NCBI RefSeq assembly: GCF_020439865.1
Contig: NZ_JAGRPF010000216.1
Coordinates: 1-34,305 of the forward strand
Direction of reading: 5' to 3'
Length of the DNA: 34,305 bases
Origin: Prosthecobacter sp.
GTDB taxonomy: Bacteria; Verrucomicrobiota; Verrucomicrobiia; Verrucomicrobiales; Verrucomicrobiaceae
The translations under genes and the position numbers were made by a program. This document shows positions 21,586 through 30,527 of the stretch, one piece after another. Every line of letters starts with the position of its first letter. The stretch's first letter is position 1. The notes under the pieces are model-generated. The model worked only from the letters and a program-made list of their open reading frames with translations, made no database searches and was not told the DNA's origin.

Positions 21586-23793
21586 ATGCTTCCCAATGCG
21601 CCGACATCCTGCTCGCACTGCTCCTCGGAAGAGAAGCAGCCGACAGCTGTGGTGAAGAGCGATGCGTCTTTGCCGCCTGCCTATATCTGCCCGATGTGCG
21701 AGGGCGTCGGTTCCGACAAACCGGGCGCCTGCCCCCATTGTGGCATGGCTTTGCAGAAAAACCCGCTCGCCAAACGCAACGAGCCCGAATGCTGCGGCGA
21801 TGGCGGTGACCACGAGGTGCGTGACCTGTGGTGGCGCGTGCGCTGGAGCGCTGCGATGACCACGCCGGTGGTGCTGCTCTCGATGGGCATGGGTCTGCCG
21901 GTCATCCGCGATATTCCTCATGATGCTTCCGGTTGGATGCAGTTTGTGTGGGCCACGCCGGTCGTGTTCTGGGTCGGGTGGCCGCTGCTGGCGCGTTTCG
22001 CCAATTCGGCGCTCACGCTGCGGTTCAACATGTTCACGTTGATCGGTCTCGGTGTGCTTGCGGCGTGGACCTATAGTGTTGTTGCATTGGCGGTGCCGCA
22101 GTGGCTGCCGCATCAGGCCACGCATGGTGGGATGACACTCTACTTTGAAAGTGCCGCCGTCATCACCGTGCTCGTCTTGCTCGGCCAGCTTCTCGAGTTG
22201 CGTGCCCGCAATGCGACAGGTTCGGCGATTCGTGCTTTGATGAGCCTGACGCCAAAGACGGCGCTGCTAGTGCGTGATGGCAGCGAAGTCGAAACCCCCG
22301 TCGAAGAGATCCAGATCGGCGACGTGCTGCGCATCAAACCGGGCGCGAGCATTCCTGTGGACGGCATCGTGACCGAGGGCAGCTCTGCTGTGGATGAAGC
22401 AATGCTCACCGGTGAATCAATGCCGCAGGAGAAAGGGGTCGGTGCTGCGGTCACCGGCGGAACAGTGAACGGCAACGGCACCTTCCTCATGCGTGCCGAA
22501 CGTGTCGGTGCGAACACGCTGCTGAGCCAGATCGTGGACATGACGGCCAAAGCCCAGGCCAGCCGAGCTCCCGTACAGCGTCTGGCGGATCGTGTGTCGT
22601 CCTGGTTTGTGCCGGCGGTGGTGGGTGTCGCTGCGCTGACGTTTTTGCTGTGGTGGCAGTTTGGGCCGCAGCCGTCTTTTGCTTTTGCCGTGACGAATGC
22701 CGTGGCGGTTTTGATCATCGCCTGTCCGTGCGCGCTGGGTCTGGCGACACCGATGGCCGTCACCGTCGGACTGGGGCGCGGCGCGCAGATGGGCGTGCTG
22801 ATCAAGAATGCCGAGACGCTCGAACGACTGCAGGAAATCGACATCGTGATGCTCGACAAGACCGGCACGCTCACCGAGGGCAAACCGACCGTGACGGAAA
22901 TTTTTCCGCTGCCGGGTCTGTCCGCGCGCGACCTGCTTGCCTGCGCCGCCGCAGTCGAGGCGATGAGCGAGCATCCGCTCGCCACCGCGATCGTCAATGC
23001 CGCGAAGGAGCGCAACATTCCGATTGCCGCCGCCACCAATTTTCAGTCCATCACCGGAGGTGGGGTGCTGGGCGATGTCGGCGAAAACGAGGTCTTTATC
23101 GGCCAGGAGACCTTCTTGAAGAAAAACGGCGTCTTTGTCAGCGCGGAATGTCATTCGCGATCGGTGCAGATGCAGGCGGAGGGCTGCACGGTGGTCATTG
23201 TCGTGCTTAATGAGAAACCGCTCGGAATCATCGCCATCAAAGACAAGGTCAAGGAAACCACGCCTGCAGCCATCGAGGCGTTGCACGCCTTCGGTTTGAA
23301 GCTGCAGATGATCACGGGAGACGCGTTGGCCACGGCACAGCGTGTCGCCAAGGATCTGGGCATCGACGAAGTGGCCGCCGAGGTCTCGCCGAAGGAGAAG
23401 CTGCTGCACGTCTATCAGGCGAGGGGGAAGGACCGGCACGTTGCATTTGCAGGCGACGGCATCAACGACGCGCCAGCCCTCGCCGCCGCCGATGTTGGTA
23501 TCGCGATGGGCACCGGCACCGAGGTCGCGATCCAAAGCGCCCCTGTCACGCTCTTGAAGGGCGATCTGCGCGCCCTTCATCATGCCTTCGCGCTCAGCCG
23601 GGCCACGATGAAGGTCATCCGCCAGAATCTCATGTTCGCCTTTCTCTACAACGGACTCGGCATCCCTCTCGCCGCCGGTCTGCTCTATCCGCTCACCGGG
23701 TGGCTCCTGAATCCCATGATCGCGAGTGTGGCGATGTCCCTGAGCAGTGTGTCGGTGATTTTGAACAGCCTGCGGCTGAGGCGGTTCAAGTAG
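21586..23793 (+). CDS. copA: Copper-translocating P1B-type ATPase
   Basis: A 735-residue inner-membrane Cu+ exporter. The N-terminus has CSHC (C9, C12), then a heavy-metal-binding domain YICPMCEGVG...PGACPHCGMAL (residues 33-56) in place of HMA domains. Eight transmembrane helices are expected. Key residues: TGES at 275, C380-P-C382 in the sixth helix (Cu+ class), D424 of DKTGT (phosphorylation), H463-P of SEHPLA, and GDGINDAPAL at 623. All are intact. The binding domain reads CPMC where most copies have CPMH. The ATG at 21586 is the only credible start. Neighbours (a cytochrome gene upstream, a kinase 43 bases downstream) do not include a copper regulator or chaperone. Confidence 0.96.
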   Translation: MLPNAPTSCSHCSSEEKQPTAVVKSDASLPPAYICPMCEGVGSDKPGACPHCGMALQKNPLAKRNEPECCGDGGDHEVRDLWWRVRWSAAMTTPVVLLSMGMGLPVIRDIPHDASGWMQFVWATPVVFWVGWPLLARFANSALTLRFNMFTLIGLGVLAAWTYSVVALAVPQWLPHQATHGGMTLYFESAAVITVLVLLGQLLELRARNATGSAIRALMSLTPKTALLVRDGSEVETPVEEIQIGDVLRIKPGASIPVDGIVTEGSSAVDEAMLTGESMPQEKGVGAAVTGGTVNGNGTFLMRAERVGANTLLSQIVDMTAKAQASRAPVQRLADRVSSWFVPAVVGVAALTFLLWWQFGPQPSFAFAVTNAVAVLIIACPCALGLATPMAVTVGLGRGAQMGVLIKNAETLERLQEIDIVMLDKTGTLTEGKPTVTEIFPLPGLSARDLLACAAAVEAMSEHPLATAIVNAAKERNIPIAAATNFQSITGGGVLGDVGENEVFIGQETFLKKNGVFVSAECHSRSVQMQAEGCTVVIVVLNEKPLGIIAIKDKVKETTPAAIEALHAFGLKLQMITGDALATAQRVAKDLGIDEVAAEVSPKEKLLHVYQARGKDRHVAFAGDGINDAPALAAADVGIAMGTGTEVAIQSAPVTLLKGDLRALHHAFALSRATMKVIRQNLMFAFLYNGLGIPLAAGLLYPLTGWLLNPMIASVAMSLSSVSVILNSLRLRRFK

Positions 23794-23836
23794 AGACTGT
23801 TGGAGCTTCTTTTCTGCGCCGGCGGAATCACAAGGC

Positions 23837-26800
23837 TTGCCCGCGTCGTCGTTCTCTGAAACAGTGTCCGAGTATTTCTTTTTCCCGCCCGTGAAACCTG
23901 ATTCGGACAAGCCCGCAACACCGCCCTCGAAAGACGAGGATGAGAAGTTCATGCCTCCTGAGGAGACACCGACAGGGATGGTGACGCTCGGACCGGAAGA
24001 CGCAACGATCGCGATCCCGAATCCCGGCCGCAGCACGCCGCCGCCCGCGTCGCCGAAGCCTCCGGCCGAAGAGACTGCGACGGGAATGATCACGCTGGGG
24101 CCCGAAGACCAGACCATTGCCATTCCGAATCCAAGCCGTGCGCTTCCGGCTGCGACGATGGGCTCGCGGCCGCCGGCATCCTTGGGCGACACGGGAAACA
24201 TCACGCTCGGGCCGGAGGATCAGACGATCGCAATTCCGACGAACAAGCAGCCGACCATTCACCCCACCATGCCCGGAGCGGCCACGCTGCCGAGTCACGG
24301 CGGGCTTCCCGCCGCCACCGCTTCGTCGATGGCGTCCATGGGGACGACTTCGAAGCCGCGTTCCCACATGGAATCGCTCACCGGAAACGACGGCTGGATT
24401 GGCGATCGTTACCGGCTGCTCGACAAGCTGGGCGAAGGCGGCTTCGGTGTCGTCTATCGCGCCGAGCAGGTGAAGCCGATCCACCGCATCGTGGCGATCA
24501 AGATCGTGAAGGCCGGTGTGACGTCTTCGGACATTCTCGGACGATTTGCCATCGAGCAGCGCACGCTCGCCATCATGGAGCATCCGAACATCGCGCGCAT
24601 TCTGGATGCCGGCGAGACGGACATCGGCGCTCCCTATTTCGTGATGGAGATGGTGAAGGGCCGCTCCATCACCAGCTACTGCAAGCAGAACGATCTCGAC
24701 CTGCGCCAGCGGCTGTCGCTTTTCATCCCTGTCTGCCGTGCGGTGAACCACGCGCATCAGAAGGGGATCATCCATCGCGACATCAAGCCCGGCAACATCA
24801 TGGTGATGGACGAGGCGGGCAAGGCGGTGCCCAAGGTCATCGACTTCGGCATCGCCAAGGTTCTGGAGGGCGAGGGGTCCGGCCACACTATTGCCACCGG
24901 CGTCGATCAGCTCGTCGGCACGCCGGGTTACATCAGCCCGGAACAGATCGAGAATGGCAGCTCGCATGTGGACACGCGGTCGGATGTGTATGCGCTCGGC
25001 GGTGTGTTTTTTGAGCTGCTCTGCGGCCGGGCTCTCATCACGCCTTCCGACATCGCACAGAAGCCGATTCATATTCTGCTGCGCGATCTGGCGGAAAAGG
25101 ATCCGCCGAAGCCCTCGTCCGTCGAGCCCTCGGTGCAGGGCGATCTCGACTGGATTGCGCTCAAGGCGCTCGAACGTGATCCAAACCGTCGCTACGGCAG
25201 CGCGGACGACCTGGCGGATGACATCACGCGCTATCTGAGCTTCGAGCCGATCACGGCACGTCCGCCGAGCCGGCGCTACCTGATCACCAAGTTTGTGCGC
25301 CGTCATCGTGTTGGCGTCGCAGCATCTCTTGCCATTGCCTTTGCCGTCATCGCCGGCGGTATCACCAGCACGGCGCTGTATTTCAAAGCGGAGCGCAACC
25401 GGATCGCTGCCGAGCTTGGTCGGAAAAACCTGATCAAATCCTACAGCCGCTCCGACGAGCAGATGGCACGGCAGTACACGGATCGCGGTCAGTACAACGA
25501 CGCGGTCGCCTTTTTGGTGCGCTCCCTGCGCACGGATCCCACCAACGACCTCTCCTCCACAAACCTCCTCTCGCTGCTGGCCAACGTGCATCTCATTCGT
25601 CCGGACACCGCGCCGCTGGCGCTGCCGGAAGGCGCAGGAGAAGCCGCCAAAGTCGCAGTCAGCCGTGAGGCAGATACGGCGCTGGCCGTCTCGCGCATCC
25701 TGCCCAAGGGGCCTCTGGTGCCAGGAAAGCCGATGGCGATACGTGAAGTCGTTTCCGCGTGGAACATGAAGACGGGGGAACGCACCGATCATCCGGTTCC
25801 GCCCGGCATGGAGGTCACAGCTCTCGAGGTCACTCCAGACGGCCAGCAGGCGGTGATCGCGCGAGATGACGGCAATGTGGAGCTGTGGACCCTCAAGGAC
25901 GGCAAGCGCCGCAATCTCCAGCCACGTCTTCCGAACATCGCAACGTGCGTCGCGTTCTCCGGCAATGGCACCAAGCTTCTCGTTGGCAGTGAGATCGATG
26001 GAGAAGGCATGGGAAACATCCATGCCTGGGATTTGCGCAAACCGCAGGAACCGGCCCTGGTGATGAAACAAAAAGGCGTGGTCGCTGAAATTGCGGTGGA
26101 TGAAGACGGCGTCTTTGCCGCCTCGATTTACAGCGGTGATCCCATCAATCCGATGGGGGATGACGGTGCCGCCACCACCTGGGATCTTCGACTGGGGCAG
26201 CCTGTGGGCGATCCCATCGAAGTGGACAAGGGACTGCTGCATGTCGCCATCGAACCCAAGCACGAACTCATCGCGCTCGGCATGAACCGCGGCGAGGTTT
26301 TCGTCGGCAACTTCCGCAACGGCGGTGAGGTGCTGCCGCCGCTCGTGCATCCGTCCTCGGTGACTTCTCTGGCCTTCACCGCCGATGGCAGATCCATCGT
26401 TGTGGGGGATGGAGGCGGCTATGTCTCCGTCTGGAATCTCAGTGATGGCAAGCTCCGGTTCCCCACGCGCCAGCACGACGGTGAGATTTTGAAGGCCATG
26501 CCTGCGGCGAACACCAGCCTCATTGCAACCGTTTCCAGGAATGGAGATGTCAGCGTGTTTGATGTGCAGACCGGGGCGCTGTTGGACTCCCACATCGAGT
26601 ATGTCGTCAAGGATGCCAAAATCACCCGCGACGGTTCGCTGCTGGTGCTCGCTCCCAGCGGCACTCCTTTTGTGCAGGTTTGGGACATTCATGAGCGCAT
26701 GTCGGGACGCAAGTTTGTCGACATACTCGACAAGGACCTGATCACTCGTATCAAAGGCCCGGACAATTCTCCGGACCAGTTGCGTTATTCCGAGGCCGGC

Positions 26801-27631
26801 GGCGCCAATCGCAAAAGGACTATGTATGCCGCCGCAGATCCGGACGGGACGGTTTTCGTTTATGATGCCAAGACATTGAAGCCCCTCGGCGAACCGTTCC
26901 TTCACCCGCCGGCGGTGGGTGCGGTGACCATCACCCAGAACGAAAAACTGCTCATCACCTCCGGTCGAGATCGTGCGGTGCGTGTATGGGACATCGCCAC
27001 ACGGAAGAACATCGTCACCATGCAGCACGATTCGTATGTGCCGGTGCTTGCGCTGAGCCCTGACGACGAACGCCTCGTCACGGTGTCGGATGAAGGCGAG
27101 ATGCGTGTGTGGAATGTGCACACGGGCGACTGTCTCACCCCGGGCATTCATGACACGCCACGCAACAGCAGCGACGAGGAGGGCATCGTGGTCGCCCGTG
27201 TGTCGGAGGACGGTCAAAGCGTGTTGTTCCGCGTTTCCGGCCACGGCTTTTTCAGTGCGCCCATGCCGCCCAGAGGCGCTCCGCTGCCCGAGTGGTTCCT
27301 AAAATTCTCCGAAGGCCTGGCGCGTCGTCATCTCACGGATGACGGACGCATCGAGGAGCTTTCGCAGGAGAACTACGAAGCCGCCGTCGCGGCCATCCCC
27401 CAGAAGCCTGCGCCTGAGGAGGAAACCGCCGTGCGATGGGCCAGATGGCTGCTCGCCGCAGCGGCCACCCGTCCGCTCTCGCCCGTGGAGGACAAGCCCT
27501 TCGACGAATACCTGCGCTCTCTCAGGGATCAGGGCTCGCCCGCCGCAGCGCGCGAACTGCTGCGCTACCGCCCGAAAGACCAGGAAGCGGCTGAAAGAGC
27601 TGCGCAGCTCAAGCCATCGTTGCCCAAATAG
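23837..27631 (+). CDS. Transmembrane Ser/Thr protein kinase with C-terminal WD40 repeats
   Basis: Up to 1264 residues from a TTG at 23837; a GTG at 23891 and an ATG at 23951 are plausible alternatives, so the start is uncertain. Residues 1-185 are Pro/Thr-rich and contain three copies of a TG-[MN]-[VI]-TLGPED-x-TIAIP motif (46-61, 82-97, 119-134). The Hanks-type kinase domain (about 187-475) has GEGGFG at 199, K222, H313-R-D-I-K-P, D336-F-G and SPEQ, so it is catalytically complete. A transmembrane helix lies at about 492-513. The outer part begins with a TPR-like helix pair and continues as WD40-like repeats (about 640-1130) with many VWD/VWN ends, a likely sensing or scaffold propeller. It is convergent with the ABC-F gene, six bases apart. 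Confidence 0.94.
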   Translation: MPASSFSETVSEYFFFPPVKPDSDKPATPPSKDEDEKFMPPEETPTGMVTLGPEDATIAIPNPGRSTPPPASPKPPAEETATGMITLGPEDQTIAIPNPSRALPAATMGSRPPASLGDTGNITLGPEDQTIAIPTNKQPTIHPTMPGAATLPSHGGLPAATASSMASMGTTSKPRSHMESLTGNDGWIGDRYRLLDKLGEGGFGVVYRAEQVKPIHRIVAIKIVKAGVTSSDILGRFAIEQRTLAIMEHPNIARILDAGETDIGAPYFVMEMVKGRSITSYCKQNDLDLRQRLSLFIPVCRAVNHAHQKGIIHRDIKPGNIMVMDEAGKAVPKVIDFGIAKVLEGEGSGHTIATGVDQLVGTPGYISPEQIENGSSHVDTRSDVYALGGVFFELLCGRALITPSDIAQKPIHILLRDLAEKDPPKPSSVEPSVQGDLDWIALKALERDPNRRYGSADDLADDITRYLSFEPITARPPSRRYLITKFVRRHRVGVAASLAIAFAVIAGGITSTALYFKAERNRIAAELGRKNLIKSYSRSDEQMARQYTDRGQYNDAVAFLVRSLRTDPTNDLSSTNLLSLLANVHLIRPDTAPLALPEGAGEAAKVAVSREADTALAVSRILPKGPLVPGKPMAIREVVSAWNMKTGERTDHPVPPGMEVTALEVTPDGQQAVIARDDGNVELWTLKDGKRRNLQPRLPNIATCVAFSGNGTKLLVGSEIDGEGMGNIHAWDLRKPQEPALVMKQKGVVAEIAVDEDGVFAASIYSGDPINPMGDDGAATTWDLRLGQPVGDPIEVDKGLLHVAIEPKHELIALGMNRGEVFVGNFRNGGEVLPPLVHPSSVTSLAFTADGRSIVVGDGGGYVSVWNLSDGKLRFPTRQHDGEILKAMPAANTSLIATVSRNGDVSVFDVQTGALLDSHIEYVVKDAKITRDGSLLVLAPSGTPFVQVWDIHERMSGRKFVDILDKDLITRIKGPDNSPDQLRYSEAGGANRKRTMYAAADPDGTVFVYDAKTLKPLGEPFLHPPAVGAVTITQNEKLLITSGRDRAVRVWDIATRKNIVTMQHDSYVPVLALSPDDERLVTVSDEGEMRVWNVHTGDCLTPGIHDTPRNSSDEEGIVVARVSEDGQSVLFRVSGHGFFSAPMPPRGAPLPEWFLKFSEGLARRHLTDDGRIEELSQENYEAAVAAIPQKPAPEEETAVRWARWLLAAAATRPLSPVEDKPFDEYLRSLRDQGSPAAARELLRYRPKDQEAAERAAQLKPSLPK
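23972..24238 (+). repeat. Three TLGPED motif repeats in the kinase N-terminus
   Basis: Coding copies at 23972-24019, 24080-24127 and 24191-24238 specify TGMVTLGPEDATIAIP, TGMITLGPEDQTIAIP and TGNITLGPEDQTIAIP. Spacing is 36 and 37 residues. Third codon positions differ between copies while the protein is held constant, so the motif appears to be under selection and not a recent DNA duplication. Confidence 0.9.
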
Positions 27632-27637
27632 GCCGGC

Positions 27638-29248
27638 TCATCCTGCGATCACCGCCGCGCGGGCGTTCTCCTCTGCGCCGGTTTTTTCGAGGTAGTAGTC
27701 GTAGTCACCTGAGTAGGCCGTGACCTTGCCGTCGGTGATGTGGAGCACCTTTGTCGCCAGCGAGCGGATGAAGTGCACGTCATGGCTGATGAAAACGAGC
27801 GTGCCCTCAAACTTCTGTAGTGCGAGGATCAGTCCCTCGATCGCCCAGATGTCGAGATGCGTTGTCGGTTCGTCCATCAGCAGCAGATTCGGCGGATCGA
27901 CGAGGAATTTGACCAGGTTGACGCGGCTCTTTTCACCTCCGCTGAGAACACGGCACTTCTTGTGCACATCTTCACGCTTGAACAGGAATGAGCCTAGAAT
28001 GCTGCGGGCCTCGTCTTCGCGAATCTCCGGCGCGACGCGTTTCAACTCCTCCAGCACGCTGCAATCCGGGTCCAGCGTGTCGGCACGATGCTGGGAGAAG
28101 TAACCGAGCTTCAGGTTGGTGCCGAGCTTGCGTTCACCCTTCTGAAAGGGCACCTCGCCGGCCAGAATCTTGATCAGAGTCGATTTGCCCGCCCCATTCG
28201 GTCCCACGAGCACGGTGCGCTCGCCGCGTTCGACCTCGAGATCGAGGCCGCGATACACCTGCTTGGTGCCGTAGGCCTGATGAATGTCCGTCAGCGTGAT
28301 CAACCGTTGACCGCTGCGCTGTGGCTGCGGGAAATTGAAGCGGAAGCCCTTCCGAAGCGGGCGCGGCTTGTCGAGCTTGTCCATTTTCGCGAGCTGCTTC
28401 TCGCGGCTCTGCGCCTGCGATGCTTTGGACGCCACGGAGCGGAAGCGGTCGATGAACTCCTGCATCGCCTCGATTTCCTTCTGCTGGTTCTTGTACGCCT
28501 GCATGGCGCGCTCCCAGTTCTCCTCCCGCTGCTTGAGATAGTCGCTGTAGTTGCCCTGATAGGACAGCAGCTTGCTCTCCTCGATCTCATACACCTGCTG
28601 CACCAGCTCATCCATGAAATCACGGTCATGAGAGATGATCAGCAGCGCGCCGGGGTAGTTCTTCAAATAATTGCGGAACCACATCAGCGAGAGCAGGTCG
28701 AGATGGTTCGTCGGTTCGTCGAGCAGCAGCAGGTCCGGCTCCATCACCAGCAGCCGCGTCATATGCGCACGCATCACCCAGCCGCCGCTGAACTCGCGGG
28801 CTGGCCGGTTGAAGTCCTCTTCCTTGTAGCCCAGACCCTTGAGAATGCGTTTGGCCTTGGCTTCGGTTTGCGGATCCTGCAGCGCATCGTGCTTGGCATG
28901 TGCCTCGAAGTACTCGGGACTCGAAACATCTCCTTTGGCCTCAAACTCGCGCAAAATCTTCTCCAGCGCCTCAATCTCGCCCGCCTTGCCCGTGGCGACA
29001 TCCAGCACGCTCTCATCGCCGACCGGTTCGCTCTCCTGAGGCAGGAAGCCGACGGTCGTCCACTCATCACGAATGACCTCGCCAGCATCTGGCGTGTCCG
29101 TTTTGAGGATCAGCGAGAAGAGAGTCGATTTGCCGGCGCCGTTCGGACCGACGAGCGCCACGCGCTCGCCGTAGTTGATGGTCATCGACGCAGCGCTGAA
29201 CAGCGTGCGGGCATTGAAGGTCTTGGTGACGTCGCGGATCGTGAGCAT
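27638..29248 (-). CDS. ABC-F family ATPase (ribosome-associated translation factor type)
   Basis: A 536-residue soluble protein with two nucleotide-binding domains and no membrane segments. Domain 1: GPNGAGKST near residue 35, signature FSGGWVMRA, LLLLDEPTNHLD. Then the charged inter-domain linker (about 235-310, KQREENWERAMQAYKNQQKEIEAMQ...), and domain 2: GPNGAGKST near 350, LSGGEKSRV, LLLMDEPTTHLD. The linker and double DEPT-HLD are the hallmarks of ABC-F proteins (EttA/Uup/YbiT relatives), which act on the ribosome's E site. The domain-1 arm is short, and no antibiotic-resistance feature can be claimed. It starts 12 bases after the NusG-family gene, so the two are probably co-transcribed; there is no transporter partner. 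Confidence 0.94.
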   Translation of the reverse strand: MLTIRDVTKTFNARTLFSAASMTINYGERVALVGPNGAGKSTLFSLILKTDTPDAGEVIRDEWTTVGFLPQESEPVGDESVLDVATGKAGEIEALEKILREFEAKGDVSSPEYFEAHAKHDALQDPQTEAKAKRILKGLGYKEEDFNRPAREFSGGWVMRAHMTRLLVMEPDLLLLDEPTNHLDLLSLMWFRNYLKNYPGALLIISHDRDFMDELVQQVYEIEESKLLSYQGNYSDYLKQREENWERAMQAYKNQQKEIEAMQEFIDRFRSVASKASQAQSREKQLAKMDKLDKPRPLRKGFRFNFPQPQRSGQRLITLTDIHQAYGTKQVYRGLDLEVERGERTVLVGPNGAGKSTLIKILAGEVPFQKGERKLGTNLKLGYFSQHRADTLDPDCSVLEELKRVAPEIREDEARSILGSFLFKREDVHKKCRVLSGGEKSRVNLVKFLVDPPNLLLMDEPTTHLDIWAIEGLILALQKFEGTLVFISHDVHFIRSLATKVLHITDGKVTAYSGDYDYYLEKTGAEENARAAVIAG

Positions 29249-29260
29249 TGCCTGTGCGTA

Positions 29261-29809
29261 TCACCGTGAGGCGACGACTGCACGCGGTTTGTGCTCCGTG
29301 AGGATTTTTGACATCGGCACCTCCACGGCGTTCTCGCGGCCCAGAAACTCCAGCAGTACGCGCACGCGGTCCGCCCCGCTCAGCATCGCATTCACAATTC
29401 CTTTCAGCCCGCGCATCGGCCCCTCGGTCAGCTCCACGGTGTCACCGACTTTCACGCCCACCTCCACCTCGCAGATTTCCACATCCTTCATCTCGGATTT
29501 CAGTTCCGCGATGGCCTCGTCAGGCACCGAGGTCAGGTTGCCGCCGAAATCGACCACACGGATCACGCTTTGGGAGTATTTCACGGCCCGCATGGAGTCG
29601 ACGGGAACAAAACGGGCGAAAAAGTAGCTCGGGAACAGCGCCTCGACGAACCACACCTTGCCCCGACGCGTGTTGCGCTGGAAGCGGATGCGCGGGCAGT
29701 AGGTCTCCACGCCTTCCAATCCCGCCATCAGCGATGCGGCGATATGTTCGCACTTCGGCCGGGTATGCACGACATACCAGGCCGGTGTGTTTTCTTTGGC
29801 TTCTTTCAT
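29261..29809 (-). CDS. NusG-family transcription factor (specialised paralogue, RfaH/LoaP-like)
   Basis: A 182-residue protein with an NGN domain (residues about 9-115: WYVVHTRPKCEHIAASLMAGLEGVETYCPRIRF, then LFPSYFFARFVPVDSMRAVKYSQSVIRVVDFGG) and a C-terminal KOW domain (about 125-175: VGDTVELTEGPMRGLKGIVNAM). NGN domains bind the RNA polymerase clamp and promote processive elongation. The 'TRPKxE..A...L' opening and 'FPxYxFARF' are more like NusG paralogues such as RfaH and LoaP than housekeeping NusG, and the secE-rplK neighbours expected for nusG are absent. It is first in a two-gene minus-strand unit with the ABC-F gene. No polysaccharide cluster or ops-like site is next to it. Confidence 0.9.
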   Translation of the reverse strand: MKEAKENTPAWYVVHTRPKCEHIAASLMAGLEGVETYCPRIRFQRNTRRGKVWFVEALFPSYFFARFVPVDSMRAVKYSQSVIRVVDFGGNLTSVPDEAIAELKSEMKDVEICEVEVGVKVGDTVELTEGPMRGLKGIVNAMLSGADRVRVLLEFLGRENAVEVPMSKILTEHKPRAVVASR

Positions 29810-29936
29810 CGAAGAGAGAGTGCCTCAAACTGTCGCTGCACGACGGCGAGGCAACCTCAATCCGCCGTCCTGAACAACGGGTTTGCGCACAAGCACGGTT
29901 TGCGCCACCTGTGCGCCCGCTTTTCCGCCCCCGCGC

Positions 29937-30527
29937 ATGTTTGCCGACCTTTACGACTATCTCTACCATCTGGCCTCCACCGGCGGCATTCCGCTGAAGG
30001 GCACCGGTATCGTCGTGGCGCTGGGGTTGATCCTCACCCACGCCTGGGCGCTCAAAAACAAGGAGAAGACCCAGGCCTTCCTGAAGGCTTTCCCACGCAC
30101 CTTCAAGTGGGGCGTCATTCTGCTCACTATCGATGTCATCTGGAGCGTGTTCGCCCTGGCGAACATGGACATGGGTGAATTCTTCAACATGCGCCGCACT
30201 TTCATCATGATCACCATCGGCGGTTACGTCGCCGTGCTCATCTACGTGAAGGAGTTTCTGGCGGTTCGTGCGCTTGGTTCCCTCATGCTGCTCGTGGCGG
30301 GTCCTGTTTTGACCGCCGCATTTCTCCAGCCGCCGGTCAGCCGGCTGCTGCTTCCCATCATTGCGTATGTGTGGATCATCGTCGGCATGTTCTTCATCGG
30401 CATGCCCTTCCTGATGCGTGATTGGGTGAACTGGCTGCTCGCGAAGCCGCAGCGCTGGAATCTGGCGGTGTACTCCGGCATCGGCTACGGCGTGTTGCTG
30501 CTCGCTGCGGCGATCCTGTTTTACTGA
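29937..30527 (+). CDS. Integral membrane protein of unknown function
   Basis: About 196 residues from the ATG at 29937 (MFADLYDYLYHLASTGGIPLKG); an upstream in-frame ATG at 29883 adds 18 Cys/Pro-rich residues with no family character. Six hydrophobic segments are visible, near residues 23-41, 56-76, 88-104, 108-130, 135-157 and 173-195, with short loops and a conserved-looking MDMGEFFNMR between the second and third. I do not recognise a named family; it could be a small channel, transporter subunit or membrane scaffold. Its TGA stop overlaps the ATG of the GT9 glycosyltransferase by one base (TGATG), suggesting coupled translation and perhaps an envelope role. Confidence 0.82.
   Translation: MFADLYDYLYHLASTGGIPLKGTGIVVALGLILTHAWALKNKEKTQAFLKAFPRTFKWGVILLTIDVIWSVFALANMDMGEFFNMRRTFIMITIGGYVAVLIYVKEFLAVRALGSLMLLVAGPVLTAAFLQPPVSRLLLPIIAYVWIIVGMFFIGMPFLMRDWVNWLLAKPQRWNLAVYSGIGYGVLLLAAAILFY

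Noticed and set aside
18105..23793. Possible defence or mobile island from the HNH-like gene to copA
   Set aside because: No integrase, transposase, attachment repeat, toxin-antitoxin pair or tRNA gene, and codon use matches the neighbours.
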